A stretch of 64,000 nt of DNA, taken from assembly GCF_900103185.1 (NCBI RefSeq), contig NZ_FNJD01000013.1, positions 1 to 64,000 on the forward strand. Direction: 5' to 3'. The notes under the pieces were generated by a model. That model worked only from the letters and a program-made list of their open reading frames with translations, was not told the DNA's origin and made no database searches. Position numbers and translations under genes: made by a program. Every line of letters starts with the position of its first letter. The first letter of the stretch is position 1. Source of the DNA: Sulfitobacter litoralis. GTDB taxonomy: Bacteria > Pseudomonadota > Alphaproteobacteria > Rhodobacterales > Rhodobacteraceae. This document shows, in pieces, positions 36,637 to 45,143 of this stretch.

Positions 36637-37209
36637 ATGAAGATGATCCGAAACAGTTTGGCCGTGCTTGTGGCTGCGGCATGTCTGGCGACGGCGGTCG
36701 GGGCTGCAACTTTGGGTGATGATGGTCTGCATAAGGCCGCATGGATGCGCGACACCTTCAAGGACCTGCGCGACGATCTGGCCGAAGCCACGGACGAGGG
36801 CAAGCGGCTGATGGTCATCATCGAACAGCGTGGCTGCATCTACTGCAACAAGATGCACGAAGAGGTCTTTCCGCTGCCCAAGATTGACGCCTACCTCAAG
36901 GACAACTTCTATGTCGTGCAGATCAATATGTTCGGCGACGTCGATGTCACCGACTTTGACGGAGAAACGCTGCCCGAAAAGGATATGGTGCGCAAATGGC
37001 GGCAGATGTTCACGCCGACGCTGATGTATTTTCCGCAAACCGTGGCCGAAGGGCAAACAGCGGTCGAAGCCGCGGTTGCGACGGTGCCAGGGGCCTTTGG
37101 TCCGGCGACGACGTTTCACATGATGAACTGGGTCGTGGACAAGGGCTATGACGGCGATGAGACATTTCAGAAATATCATGCCCGTATGCTGATTGAAGAA
37201 CAGGAATAG
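36637..37209 (+). CDS. soxW: Periplasmic thioredoxin SoxW
   Basis: From the ATG at 36637 (after CGGAGGG) the 190-aa product has a Sec signal ending near VGAATLG and a thioredoxin fold with CIYC in EQRGCIYCNKMHEE near 56-69. FTPTLMYFP holds the cis-Pro. SoxW receives electrons from SoxV. The next gene, soxX, is separated by 119 bases that carry a SoxR operator, so soxVW and soxXYZA are probably separate transcripts. Confidence 0.93.
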   Translation: MKMIRNSLAVLVAAACLATAVGAATLGDDGLHKAAWMRDTFKDLRDDLAEATDEGKRLMVIIEQRGCIYCNKMHEEVFPLPKIDAYLKDNFYVVQINMFGDVDVTDFDGETLPEKDMVRKWRQMFTPTLMYFPQTVAEGQTAVEAAVATVPGAFGPATTFHMMNWVVDKGYDGDETFQKYHARMLIEEQE

Positions 37210-37246
37210 CGGCGGTAGGAATGGTTAAATGCTTAGCTGTGCTTAG

Positions 37247-37266
37247 AAATTCAAAAAGTTGAATTT
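37247..37266. promoter_or_regulatory. SqrR/BigR-type operator before soxX
   Basis: AAATTCAAAAAGTTGAATTT is a perfect inverted repeat with six-base arms and an eight-base spacer, matching the ATTC-N8-GAAT site described for SqrR-type repressors. It lies in the only sizeable gap between soxW and soxX, about 63 bases before the soxX start, where the promoter should be. Confidence 0.82.
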
Positions 37267-37328
37267 ATAGTTGCGTCACTTTGGCGCGGGCAGTAGTGTT
37301 TTCAAAAGTAATGTCTGTGGGAGGACGC

Positions 37329-37805
37329 ATGAAAGTTTCCGTATTTGCCTTGGTGGCCTCTGTTGGCTTTGCGGCGGCTGCCCATGCGGCCGACGTGATC
37401 CCCGGTGACGTGGCCTATGACGACTATGGCGCGGTCGAGCAATCGCTGACCGGCACGCCCGGCAACCCCGAAGAGGGGGCCAAGATCGTGGGCAGCAAAA
37501 AGCTTGGCAACTGCATTGCCTGCCACCAGATCAGCGCTTTGCCTGACGTGCCGTGGCAGGGTGAAATCGGCCCGATGCTGGATGGTGCAGGTGACCGCTG
37601 GACCGAAGCCGAACTGCGCGGCATTGTTGCCAACGCCAAGATGATGTTCGAAGGGACAATGATGCCCGCCTTTTACAAGGACAGCGGCTATATCCGTCCG
37701 GGCAAAGCCTATACCGGCAAGGCAGCCGACGACACGCTGGGGCCTATTCTGGCCGCCCAGCAGATCGAGGATGTCGTGGCTTATCTTGCCACATTGAAAG
37801 AGTAA
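37329..37805 (+). CDS. soxX: Sulfur oxidation c-type cytochrome SoxX
   Basis: The 158-aa periplasmic protein has a Sec signal (MKVSVFALVASVGFAAAAHA) and one heme site CIACH near 60, with an axial Met candidate in GTMMPAFYKDSGYI. With SoxA it forms the cytochrome that oxidatively couples thiosulfate to the SoxY cysteine. The ATG at 37329 follows GGGAGGA. It is the first gene after the operator. Confidence 0.95.
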   Translation: MKVSVFALVASVGFAAAAHAADVIPGDVAYDDYGAVEQSLTGTPGNPEEGAKIVGSKKLGNCIACHQISALPDVPWQGEIGPMLDGAGDRWTEAELRGIVANAKMMFEGTMMPAFYKDSGYIRPGKAYTGKAADDTLGPILAAQQIEDVVAYLATLKE

Positions 37806-37841
37806 GAGCCCCCGCGCGGGATCTGATCAGGAGTGATGATA

Positions 37842-38261
37842 ATGGAATTTACACGACGTAGTGCGATTGTGATGGGGGCAGGTGCCTTTGCCGCGCTGTT
37901 CCTGCCCAAGCTGGCGGTGGCTGCTGCCGGTGACGACGCGATTGCTGCCTTTACCGGTGGCGCTGAGATGGCGGACACAGGTGTGACCCTGACCGCCCCC
38001 GAGATTGCGGAAAACGGCAATACCGTCCCGATCGAGGTGGACGCCCCCGGCGCGACCGAAATCCTGGTGCTGGCGCTTGGCAATCCCACGCCGCCCGTGG
38101 CGACTTTCAAGTTCGGTCCGCTTGCCGCGACACAGCACGCATCCACACGCATTCGTCTGGCCGGCACACAAGATGTGATCGCCATTGCCAAGCTGGCGGA
38201 CGGCTCTTTTGCCAAGGCAACCAGTACCATTAAAGTAACAATCGGCGGCTGCGGCGGCTAA
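37842..38261 (+). CDS. soxY: Thiosulfate-oxidation carrier subunit SoxY
   Basis: The 139-aa product has a Tat-type signal (FTRRSAIVMGAGAFAAL) and ends in the hallmark swinging arm GGCGG, whose Cys carries the sulfur intermediates. The ATG at 37842 is chosen because GGAG lies eight bases upstream; two further start codons at 37833 and 37836 are too close to that site. It forms a heterodimer with SoxZ and is presumably exported folded via Tat. Confidence 0.96.
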   Translation: MEFTRRSAIVMGAGAFAALFLPKLAVAAAGDDAIAAFTGGAEMADTGVTLTAPEIAENGNTVPIEVDAPGATEILVLALGNPTPPVATFKFGPLAATQHASTRIRLAGTQDVIAIAKLADGSFAKATSTIKVTIGGCGG

Positions 38262-38280
38262 GGCTTAGAGGAAGAATATT

Positions 38281-38610
38281 ATGGCATCTGGTGTAAAACC
38301 CCGCGTCAAAGTCCCCAAGTCAGCAGCGGCTGGCGAAACCATCACGATCAAGACATTGATCAGCCACAAGATGGAATCCGGTCAACGCAAGGACGGCGAC
38401 GGCAACACGATCCCGCGGTCGATCATCAACCGTTTTACTTGCGATTTTAACGGTGAGAATGTTGTCGACGTGACGATGGAACCTGCGATCTCGACCAACC
38501 CGTATTTCGAATTCGACGCGACAGTGCCCGAAGCGGGGACATTCACTTTCACGTGGTATGACGATGACGGCGATGTCTACGAGGAAACCAAAGACATCAC
38601 GATCAGCTAA
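38281..38610 (+). CDS. soxZ: Thiosulfate-oxidation carrier subunit SoxZ
   Basis: The 109-aa beta-sandwich protein has no signal peptide and would be co-exported with SoxY. Typical features are KVPKSAAAGETITIKTLISH near 9-28 and the C-terminal FTFTWYDDDGDVYEETKDI. It has the normal family length and lies 19 bases after soxY. Confidence 0.96.
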   Translation: MASGVKPRVKVPKSAAAGETITIKTLISHKMESGQRKDGDGNTIPRSIINRFTCDFNGENVVDVTMEPAISTNPYFEFDATVPEAGTFTFTWYDDDGDVYEETKDITIS

Positions 38611-38637
38611 GCGTCCGCATCCTTGGGAGGAACAGGA

Positions 38638-39492
38638 ATGAGCAATTTCACAAAAGGTCTGGGCGTGTGCCTTGCTGCGGTGCTGATGTCGACGGGGGCC
38701 TTTGCCGATCCCGTGGATGATACGCTGGTGATCAACGAAGAGATCGACATCGTGACCCGTACTGCCGCACCCGCGCATATGTCGGATGCGGTCGACGAAG
38801 TCATGTCAGGCTGGCTGTTTCGCGGCACCGAAACCCGCGCGATGGAAGCAGATGACTTTGACAACCCCGGCATGATCTTTGTGGAACAGGCCGAGGAGGT
38901 CTGGAACACCGCCGACGGCGCAGAGGGTAAATCTTGCGCTGATTGTCACGGTGCGTCGTCCGAGATGGCCGGTGTGCGTCCGGTCTATCCAAAGTATGTG
39001 GAATCTGCAGGCGAAGTGCGTACGCTTGAAATGCAGATCAACGACTGCCGCGAGAACCGCATGGGTGCGGAAAAGTGGAAATACACGGGCGGGGACATGG
39101 TGAACATGACCGCGCTAATTTCCTCTGTGTCGCGCGGGATGCCGGTGAATGTCGCCATCGACGGTCCGGCCCAGTCCACATGGGAGCAGGGCAAGGACAT
39201 CTATTATACCCGTTTTGGCCAGCTTGAACTGTCCTGCGCGAATTGCCACGAGGACAACTATGGCAACATGATCCGCGCGGATCACCTGAGCCAGGGTCAG
39301 ATCAACGGCTTTCCAACCTACCGTCTGAAAAACACCAAGTTGAACGCGGTGCAGGCCCGCTTCAAAGGCTGCGTGCGCGACACCCGTGCCGAAACCTTTG
39401 CCCCCGGCAGCCCCGAGTTCGTGGCTCTGGAGCTTTATGTAGGCTCACGTGGTAACGGGCTTTCGGTCGAAGGACCCTCTGTCCGCAACTAA
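38638..39492 (+). CDS. soxA: Sulfur oxidation c-type cytochrome SoxA (diheme type)
   Basis: The 284-aa product has a Sec signal ending at FADPVDD. It has two heme sites, CADCH near 102 and CANCH near 203, and the conserved Cys in FKGCVRDTR near 247, which in SoxAX is the modified heme-ligand cysteine. Two CxxCH motifs place it in the diheme class found in alphaproteobacteria. The ATG at 38638 follows GGGAGGAACAGG. A strong terminator stands nine bases after the stop. Confidence 0.96.
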   Translation: MSNFTKGLGVCLAAVLMSTGAFADPVDDTLVINEEIDIVTRTAAPAHMSDAVDEVMSGWLFRGTETRAMEADDFDNPGMIFVEQAEEVWNTADGAEGKSCADCHGASSEMAGVRPVYPKYVESAGEVRTLEMQINDCRENRMGAEKWKYTGGDMVNMTALISSVSRGMPVNVAIDGPAQSTWEQGKDIYYTRFGQLELSCANCHEDNYGNMIRADHLSQGQINGFPTYRLKNTKLNAVQARFKGCVRDTRAETFAPGSPEFVALELYVGSRGNGLSVEGPSVRN

Positions 39493-39501
39493 CCTGAAAA
39501 G

Positions 39502-39533
39502 ACCTGTCTTGCTGAGGCGAGGCAGGTTTTTTT
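39502..39533 (+). terminator. Rho-independent terminator between soxA and soxB
   Basis: ACCTGTCTTGC and GCGAGGCAGGT form an 11-bp stem with two or three G-T/wobble pairs around TGAG, followed by seven T residues. It ends the soxXYZA transcript or acts as an attenuator before soxBCD. Confidence 0.88.
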
Positions 39534-39544
39534 CTCACAATGTT

Positions 39545-39566
39545 ATTCAAACATGCGCATATGAAT
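39545..39566. promoter_or_regulatory. Inverted repeat ATTC-N14-GAAT before soxB
   Basis: ATTCA and TGAAT arms lie between the soxA terminator and the soxB start, with an inner ATGCGCAT palindrome. The half-sites equal those of the SqrR-type operator but the spacer is 14 rather than 8 bases. It may be a variant regulator site or promoter element. Confidence 0.45.
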
Positions 39567-39588
39567 TGCGCGTCGAAAAGGCCAATCT

Positions 39589-41292
39589 ATGATCTCTCGT
39601 CGTGATTTTCTTCAGGCTAGTATGGCTGCAACAGCTCTGTATGGTGCGTCTTCTTTTGGCAACTGGGGCAAGCTGGCCGCGCAACAGGCGCTCACGCAGG
39701 ACAAGCTGCTGGAATTCGACACGTTTGGCAACGTCAGCCTGATCCACGTGACCGACATCCACGCGCAGCTTAAACCGATCTATTTCCGCGAACCGTCGGT
39801 GAATATCGGTGTGGGCGAGAACCGCGGGCAGGTGCCGCATGTGACCGGTGCGGATTTCCGCAAGCTTTATGGCATCGCTGATGGCAGCCCGTCGGCTTAT
39901 GCGCTGACCTATAACGATTTCACAGCTTTGGCGCAGGGCTACGGCAAGATGGGCGGGCTGGACTGCGTGGCGACCGTGGTCAACCAGATCCGCGCCGACC
40001 GGCCTGACGCGCTGCTGCTGGATGGCGGCGATACGTGGCACGGCAGCTATACCTGTTATCACACCCAAGGTCAGGACATGGTCAATGTGATGAACGCGCT
40101 CAAGCCCGACGCAATGACCTTTCACTGGGAATTCACGCTCGGCTCTGACCGCGTGGCCGAGCTCGTGGAAGGGCTGCCTTTTGCCGCCCTTGGCCAAAAC
40201 ATCTTTGACGCCGAATGGGACGAACCAGCCGAGCTGTTCCCCCCTTACAAGTTCTACGAGACCGGTGGTGTCAAGGTCGCGGTGATCGGGCAGGCGTTCC
40301 CTTATATGCCGATTGCCAACCCCGGCTGGATGTTCCCCGAATACTCCTTTGGTATCCGCGACGAACGTATGCAGGAAATGGTAGACGAGGTGCGCGCCAA
40401 AGGGGCCGAGCTGGTCGTTTGCCTGAGCCACAATGGATTTGACGTAGATAAGCAGATGGCGGGCGTGGTGACGGGGATCGACGTGATCCTGTCCGGCCAC
40501 ACCCATGACGCGCTGCCCGAGCCTGTGCTGGTGGGCGAGACGATTATCGTGGCGTCAGGGTCGAACGGCAAATTCGTCAGCCGCGTCGATCTAGATGTGC
40601 AGAACGGCCGTATGATGGGGTTCCGGCACAAGCTGATCCCGATCTTCTCGGATGTGATTGCACCTGATCCCGCGATGACCGCATTGATCGACGAACAGCG
40701 TGCGCCTTACCTTGACCAACTGACCGAGGTGATCGGCACCACCGCAGAGGACACGCTGCTGTACCGGCGTGGCAACTTCAACGGCACGTGGGATGACCTG
40801 ATTTGCGACGCACTGCTGTCCGAGCGCGAGGCCGATATCGCGCTGAGCCCGGGTGTGCGGTGGGGGCCGTCGATCCTGCCGGGACAGGACATCACGCGCG
40901 AGGACATCTTTAACGTCACCTCCATGACCTACCCCGAAGCCTACCGGACCGAGATGACCGGTGAATTCCTGCATATCGTGCTGGAAGACGTGGCCGACAA
41001 CTTGTTCAACCCCAATCCCTATTACCAGCAGGGGGGCGATATGGTGCGCACAGGTGGGCTTGGCTACCGCATTGATGTGACCCAACCCCAAGGCAGCCGC
41101 ATCACCGAACTAACCTTGCTGAAAACCGGCGAACGCATTGATCCGGCCAAGTCTTATCAGGTCGCGGGATGGGCCAGTGTGAACGAAGGCACCGAAGGCC
41201 CTCCGATCTGGGATGTCGTGGAAAACCACATTCGCAAGCAGGGCACGGTGTCGCTGGACCCCAACACCAGCGTCAGCGTCAAAGGCGCGTAA
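39589..41292 (+). CDS. soxB: Thiosulfohydrolase SoxB
   Basis: The 567-aa periplasmic enzyme has a Tat signal (SRRDFLQASMAATALYG) and the dimetal calcineurin/5'-nucleotidase fold: LIHVTDIHAQLKPIY near 50-64, LLDGGDTWHGSYT near 143-155 and SGHTHDALPEP near 303. It hydrolyses the sulfone from the SoxY-bound intermediate to release sulfate. The ATG at 39589 follows an AAAAGG site and comes after a terminator, suggesting its own promoter. Confidence 0.97.
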   Translation: MISRRDFLQASMAATALYGASSFGNWGKLAAQQALTQDKLLEFDTFGNVSLIHVTDIHAQLKPIYFREPSVNIGVGENRGQVPHVTGADFRKLYGIADGSPSAYALTYNDFTALAQGYGKMGGLDCVATVVNQIRADRPDALLLDGGDTWHGSYTCYHTQGQDMVNVMNALKPDAMTFHWEFTLGSDRVAELVEGLPFAALGQNIFDAEWDEPAELFPPYKFYETGGVKVAVIGQAFPYMPIANPGWMFPEYSFGIRDERMQEMVDEVRAKGAELVVCLSHNGFDVDKQMAGVVTGIDVILSGHTHDALPEPVLVGETIIVASGSNGKFVSRVDLDVQNGRMMGFRHKLIPIFSDVIAPDPAMTALIDEQRAPYLDQLTEVIGTTAEDTLLYRRGNFNGTWDDLICDALLSEREADIALSPGVRWGPSILPGQDITREDIFNVTSMTYPEAYRTEMTGEFLHIVLEDVADNLFNPNPYYQQGGDMVRTGGLGYRIDVTQPQGSRITELTLLKTGERIDPAKSYQVAGWASVNEGTEGPPIWDVVENHIRKQGTVSLDPNTSVSVKGA

Positions 41293-41317
41293 CACGGCAG
41301 CACGGGAGGGCAGCGCC

Positions 41318-42580
41318 ATGGCACCACGTAAGAAAACAAACAGACGGGCCTTTTTGCGCGGCGCGGCGACGGCCAGCCTCGGGGCAATGGCCGCACGCGG
41401 TGCTACGGCGCAAGCGCCGGACCCGTTGATCACCGACCCTCAACCTTGGGCGCAGGGACTGGGCGACGGTGTCGATGTTACCCCCTACGGCTTGCCGATC
41501 CGGTTCGAAGACGATGTGGTGCGGCGCAATGTGCCCTGGCTGACGGCGGATACCATCAGCTCGATCAATTTTACGCCGATCCATGCGCTTGACGGCACGA
41601 TCACCCCGCAGGGCTGCGCTTTTGAACGGCACCATTCGGGCGCGATTGAACTGTCAAAGCAGGACTATCGCCTGATGTTGAATGGGCTGGTGGACCGCCC
41701 GCTGGTGTTCACCTACGCCGATCTGGAACGCTTTCCGCGCGAAAACCATGTGTATTTCTGTGAATGCGCCGCCAATTCGGGGATGGAATGGGCTGGCGCG
41801 CAGTTGAACGGTGCGCAGTTCACGCACGGCATGATCCACAACATGGAATACACCGGCGTGCCCCTGCGCCTGCTGCTAGAGGAAGCAGGCTATGACACCG
41901 CAGGCAAGTGGGTCTACGTCGAGGGGGCGGATGCCTCGTCAAACGGGCGGTCGATCCCGATGGACAAGGCGCTTGATGACGTGCTGGTCGCATTCAAGGC
42001 CAATGGCGAGGCGCTGCGCAAGGAACACGGTTATCCCGTGCGATTGGTCGTGCCGGGCTGGGAGGGCAACCTGTGGGTCAAATGGCTGCGCCGGATAGAG
42101 GTCACGGACGCGCCGGTAGAGAGCCGCGAGGAAACCTCGAAATATACCGATACGCTGGCCGATGGCACCAGCCGCAAATGGACGTGGGAGATGGACGCCA
42201 AATCCGTCATCACAGCGCCAAGTCCGCAATCGCCAGTCCCGCATGGGGCGGGGCCTTTGGTGATCACGGGGCTGGCATGGTCGGGGCGCGGTGCGATCAC
42301 CCGCGTGGATGTCTCCACGGATGGCGGGGCCTCGTGGCAGACAGCGCGGCTGGCGCAGCCGGGTACGCCCATGGCCCTGACCCGCTTTTATCTGGATGTG
42401 CAGTGGGACGGCGCAGAGATGCTGCTGCAATCGCGCGCGATGGATGACACCGGCTATGTCCAGCCGACTAAAACCCAGCTGCGCGATGTGCGGGGGCTGA
42501 ACTCTATCTACCACAACAACGGCATCCAGACGTGGTGGCTGCACAAGGACGGGAGCGTTGAAAATGTCGAAGTATCTTAA
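41318..42580 (+). CDS. soxC: Sulfane dehydrogenase molybdenum subunit SoxC
   Basis: From the ATG at 41318 (after CGGGAGGG) the 420-aa product has a Tat signal (TNRRAFLRGAATASLGAMA). It has a sulfite-oxidase-type molybdopterin domain with the Mo-ligating Cys in HVYFCECAANSG near 144-155, and a C-terminal Mo-co dimerisation domain. With SoxD it oxidises the SoxY-bound sulfane sulfur, yielding eight electrons per thiosulfate. Its end overlaps the start of soxD by 17 bases. Confidence 0.95.
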   Translation: MAPRKKTNRRAFLRGAATASLGAMAARGATAQAPDPLITDPQPWAQGLGDGVDVTPYGLPIRFEDDVVRRNVPWLTADTISSINFTPIHALDGTITPQGCAFERHHSGAIELSKQDYRLMLNGLVDRPLVFTYADLERFPRENHVYFCECAANSGMEWAGAQLNGAQFTHGMIHNMEYTGVPLRLLLEEAGYDTAGKWVYVEGADASSNGRSIPMDKALDDVLVAFKANGEALRKEHGYPVRLVVPGWEGNLWVKWLRRIEVTDAPVESREETSKYTDTLADGTSRKWTWEMDAKSVITAPSPQSPVPHGAGPLVITGLAWSGRGAITRVDVSTDGGASWQTARLAQPGTPMALTRFYLDVQWDGAEMLLQSRAMDDTGYVQPTKTQLRDVRGLNSIYHNNGIQTWWLHKDGSVENVEVS

Positions 42581-43601
42581 GGCCATCGCCCTGTGTTTGG
42601 GCGTATCGGTTATGGCGCTGCCCGTGGATGCGGCCCCCTACGGGTTAGGTCGCGCAGCGCTGCCCGAGGAAATCGCGGCGTGGGATATCGATGTGCACCC
42701 CGATGGAAGCGATCTGCCGCAAGGGCAGGGGGATGCCCTCACGGGGGAGGACATCTTTACCGAGAAATGCGCTGCCTGCCATGGGGACTTTGCCGAGGGG
42801 CGCGGAAACTGGCCAGCCTTGGCGGGCGGACAAGACACGCTTGCTGATGCCGATCCAGTGAAAACGGTGGGGTCATACTGGCCGCATCTATCGACGAGTT
42901 TCGACTATATCCGCCGGTCCATGCCTTACGGCGATGCAGGGACGCTGACAGTGGACGAGGTCTATAGCATCGTGGCCTATATCCTGTATTCCAACGATCT
43001 GGTGGACGAGGATTTCGTGCTGACGCAGGATAACTTTACCTCGGTCGAGATGCCCAATGCTGACGGTTTTATCCGTGACGACCGCGAAACCGCAGAGCTT
43101 GCCCAATGGCGCGCCGAACCCTGTATGACCGACTGCAAAGACGGCGTTGAGGTGACCATGCGGGCGCTGTCGCTGGATGTGACGCCCAAGGATGAGGTCC
43201 CGGATACGGCGACCGATACAGCACAGCCAGAGACACCCGTAGTGGCCAAGGACGCGCCGAAAGAGGCCTCCGTCGACCCGGAATTGCTTGCCGATGGCGA
43301 GCTGGTGTTTCGCAAATGCAAAGCCTGCCACCAACTGGGCGAGCGGGCGAAGAACCGCGCGGGTCCGGTGCTGAACGGGATCGTTGATGCGCCTGCGGGG
43401 CAGGTCGACGGGTTCAAATATTCGCGTGCACTGACGGCGCAAGCCGACGAAGGATTGGTCTGGACACCCCAGACGCTTGACGCCTTCCTGACCTCGCCAC
43501 GCGGGTTCATGAAGGGGACCAAGATGGGGTTTGCGGGTCTGAAAAGCGATGCCGAGATCGAGGCAGTGATCGCCTATCTCAAGAGCTTTCCGGCGCCTTG
43601 A
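42564..43601 (+). CDS. soxD: Diheme cytochrome c SoxD, electron acceptor of SoxC
   Basis: The 345-aa protein has a Sec signal (MSKYLKAIALCLGVSVMALP) and two heme sites, CAACH near 70 and CKACH near 250. A low-complexity, Thr/Asp/Pro-rich linker lies between the two cytochrome domains, around 212-240. It takes electrons from SoxC. The ATG at 42564 has GGGAG eight bases upstream. Confidence 0.94.
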   Translation: MSKYLKAIALCLGVSVMALPVDAAPYGLGRAALPEEIAAWDIDVHPDGSDLPQGQGDALTGEDIFTEKCAACHGDFAEGRGNWPALAGGQDTLADADPVKTVGSYWPHLSTSFDYIRRSMPYGDAGTLTVDEVYSIVAYILYSNDLVDEDFVLTQDNFTSVEMPNADGFIRDDRETAELAQWRAEPCMTDCKDGVEVTMRALSLDVTPKDEVPDTATDTAQPETPVVAKDAPKEASVDPELLADGELVFRKCKACHQLGERAKNRAGPVLNGIVDAPAGQVDGFKYSRALTAQADEGLVWTPQTLDAFLTSPRGFMKGTKMGFAGLKSDAEIEAVIAYLKSFPAP

Positions 43602-43672
43602 TCCTGCGCCCGATTGGCGGAATGACCTTTCGGTGCTACACTAAGGGCGTGCCCGTCGCGAAAGGACAGAGT

Positions 43673-44110
43673 ATGAAACCGATGCTTATTGCCGCCGCCC
43701 TTTGCCTAAGTGCGGCCCCGCTGGCCGCGCAGGATCAGGCGGTGACCTACCCTTATGACGGCAGCTTTGACGATGCGACATTCGCGGTCGAGAACGCGAT
43801 TGTCGGCAAGGGGCTGGTGATTGATCACGTCAGCCACACCGGCGAAATGCTGGCCCGCACAGCTCGGGATGTTGGCAGCGACGTAGAGATTTTCCGCGCG
43901 GCGGATGTGTTTTTATTCTGCTCTGCCGTGGTGTCTCGCAAGATGATGGAGGCAGATCCGATGAACATCGCCCATTGTCCCTACAGTATCTTTGTCACGG
44001 ATATCGAGGGTGAAGTCTCTGTCGGCTACCCGACCTATCCTGACGGCCCGATGCAAGAGGTCCAGAGCTTGCTGGACGAGATCACGCAAAGCGCGCTTGA
44101 CGGATTTTGA
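43673..44110 (+). CDS. Periplasmic DUF302-domain protein
   Basis: The 145-aa product has a Sec signal (MKPMLIAAALCLSAAPLAAQ). The DUF302-like remainder contains FAVENAIVGKGLVIDHVSHTG near 33-53 and VFLFCSAVVSRKMMEADPMN near 81-100, with single Cys residues in FCSAV and AHCPYS. AAAGGA precedes the ATG at 43673. DUF302 proteins occur in many sox and sulfide-oxidation loci without an assigned reaction. It follows soxD by 71 bases. Confidence 0.82.
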   Translation: MKPMLIAAALCLSAAPLAAQDQAVTYPYDGSFDDATFAVENAIVGKGLVIDHVSHTGEMLARTARDVGSDVEIFRAADVFLFCSAVVSRKMMEADPMNIAHCPYSIFVTDIEGEVSVGYPTYPDGPMQEVQSLLDEITQSALDGF

Positions 44111-44125
44111 GCGCCGTCTGGGTGC

Positions 44126-45037
44126 TTAGGCGACGGGGATAAACGCGTAACCTTCGGCGCTTTTGTCGATGCGCCCCATACCGCCCTGCCCAAGGTGAAA
44201 CCCTACAATCGGCATTTGTGAAGCGGCAAGATCGCCGATCAATCCGACCCGCGTACGCGCGGCCTGTTGCGGGTTCTGGTCTGATGGTACCTCCCAAGAC
44301 GGGCGGGCCAGCGCGATATGGTCATTGCCGATGGCATCGCCCACGATCATCGCTGCACTGTTACCGGCGCGCACTTCGAATGACATATGTCCGGGCGTGT
44401 GCCCCGCCGTCAGCCGCGCCCCGACGCCGGGTAGGACCTCTGCCCCGTCGGTAAAAAACTGCGTCCGTTCTGCAATGACCTCTAGCCGGCGTGCCGCGCC
44501 CACGGCAAAGGACTGGCGGGCGCTGCCGATGGTGCTGACGGTGTTGGGGTCGGTCCAATGTGCCCATTCTTCCTGGCCCATATGATAGCTGGCGTTGGCG
44601 AACAACGGGTCGTCGAAATCATCCAGCACGCCCCACAGATGGTCGGGATGGCCGTGGGTGAACACGACATCCGTGATCTCTTCGGGGGCAACGCCAAGGG
44701 CATCGAGCGTGTCAGGCAGCTTGCCTGCGCTTGGCATAAAGGCCGATCCTGCGCCCGTGTCGAACAACACGGTACGTCCGTTACCGCGCAGCAGACTGAG
44801 GTTGCAAGGTGGGGTCAGCGGATCATAGGGTTGGCCAAGGGCTTGCAGCACCGGCATCAGATCATCCTTGGGCAGTCCCTCAAACGCAAAACTGCCGGGC
44901 AGCTCTAGGTGGCCGTCGCTGACAACATCCAGCGTCATCTCTGCGATGGTGATGCGCGCGAGGGCGGGGTGGGCCAGACCGGTCAAGGCGAATGTCGCAG
45001 CGCTTTGCTGCAAGAAACTGCGTCGATCAAGTCTCAT
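44126..45037 (-). CDS. soxH: Tat-exported MBL-fold metallo-hydrolase (SoxH-like)
   Basis: The 303-aa product has a twin-arginine signal (LDRRSFLQQSAATFALTG) and metallo-beta-lactamase motifs FTHGHPDHLWG near 111-121, AGHTPGHMSFE near 213 and IVGDAIGNDH. It resembles SoxH, the MBL protein at the end of Paracoccus sox clusters, whose reaction is unknown and which is dispensable for thiosulfate oxidation. Here it is divergent from the persulfide-dioxygenase-like gene and shares an operator region with it. The symbol is tentative. Confidence 0.72.
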   Translation of the reverse strand: MRLDRRSFLQQSAATFALTGLAHPALARITIAEMTLDVVSDGHLELPGSFAFEGLPKDDLMPVLQALGQPYDPLTPPCNLSLLRGNGRTVLFDTGAGSAFMPSAGKLPDTLDALGVAPEEITDVVFTHGHPDHLWGVLDDFDDPLFANASYHMGQEEWAHWTDPNTVSTIGSARQSFAVGAARRLEVIAERTQFFTDGAEVLPGVGARLTAGHTPGHMSFEVRAGNSAAMIVGDAIGNDHIALARPSWEVPSDQNPQQAARTRVGLIGDLAASQMPIVGFHLGQGGMGRIDKSAEGYAFIPVA

Positions 45038-45058
45038 AATCCGCTTCCCTCGCTAAGA

Positions 45059-45074
45059 ATTCCATAGTATGAAT
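45059..45074. promoter_or_regulatory. SqrR/BigR-type operator between the SoxH-like and persulfide-dioxygenase-like genes
   Basis: ATTCCATAGTATGAAT matches ATTC-N8-GAAT exactly. It lies 21 bases upstream of the minus-strand gene and about 70 bases upstream of the plus-strand start at 45144. It also covers an in-frame ATG at 45069, which makes that upstream start unlikely. Confidence 0.8.
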
Positions 45075-45143
45075 ATGTTTGACTCGAAGACTGATGGCAA
45101 GCCTGCATTTCAGGCCGGCCAAACGCAAGTGGAGCGGATGACA

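Noticed and set aside
45069-45143. Upstream ATG of the persulfide-dioxygenase-like gene
   Set aside because: It has no ribosome-binding site and overlaps the ATTC-N8-GAAT operator; ATG 45144 fits better.
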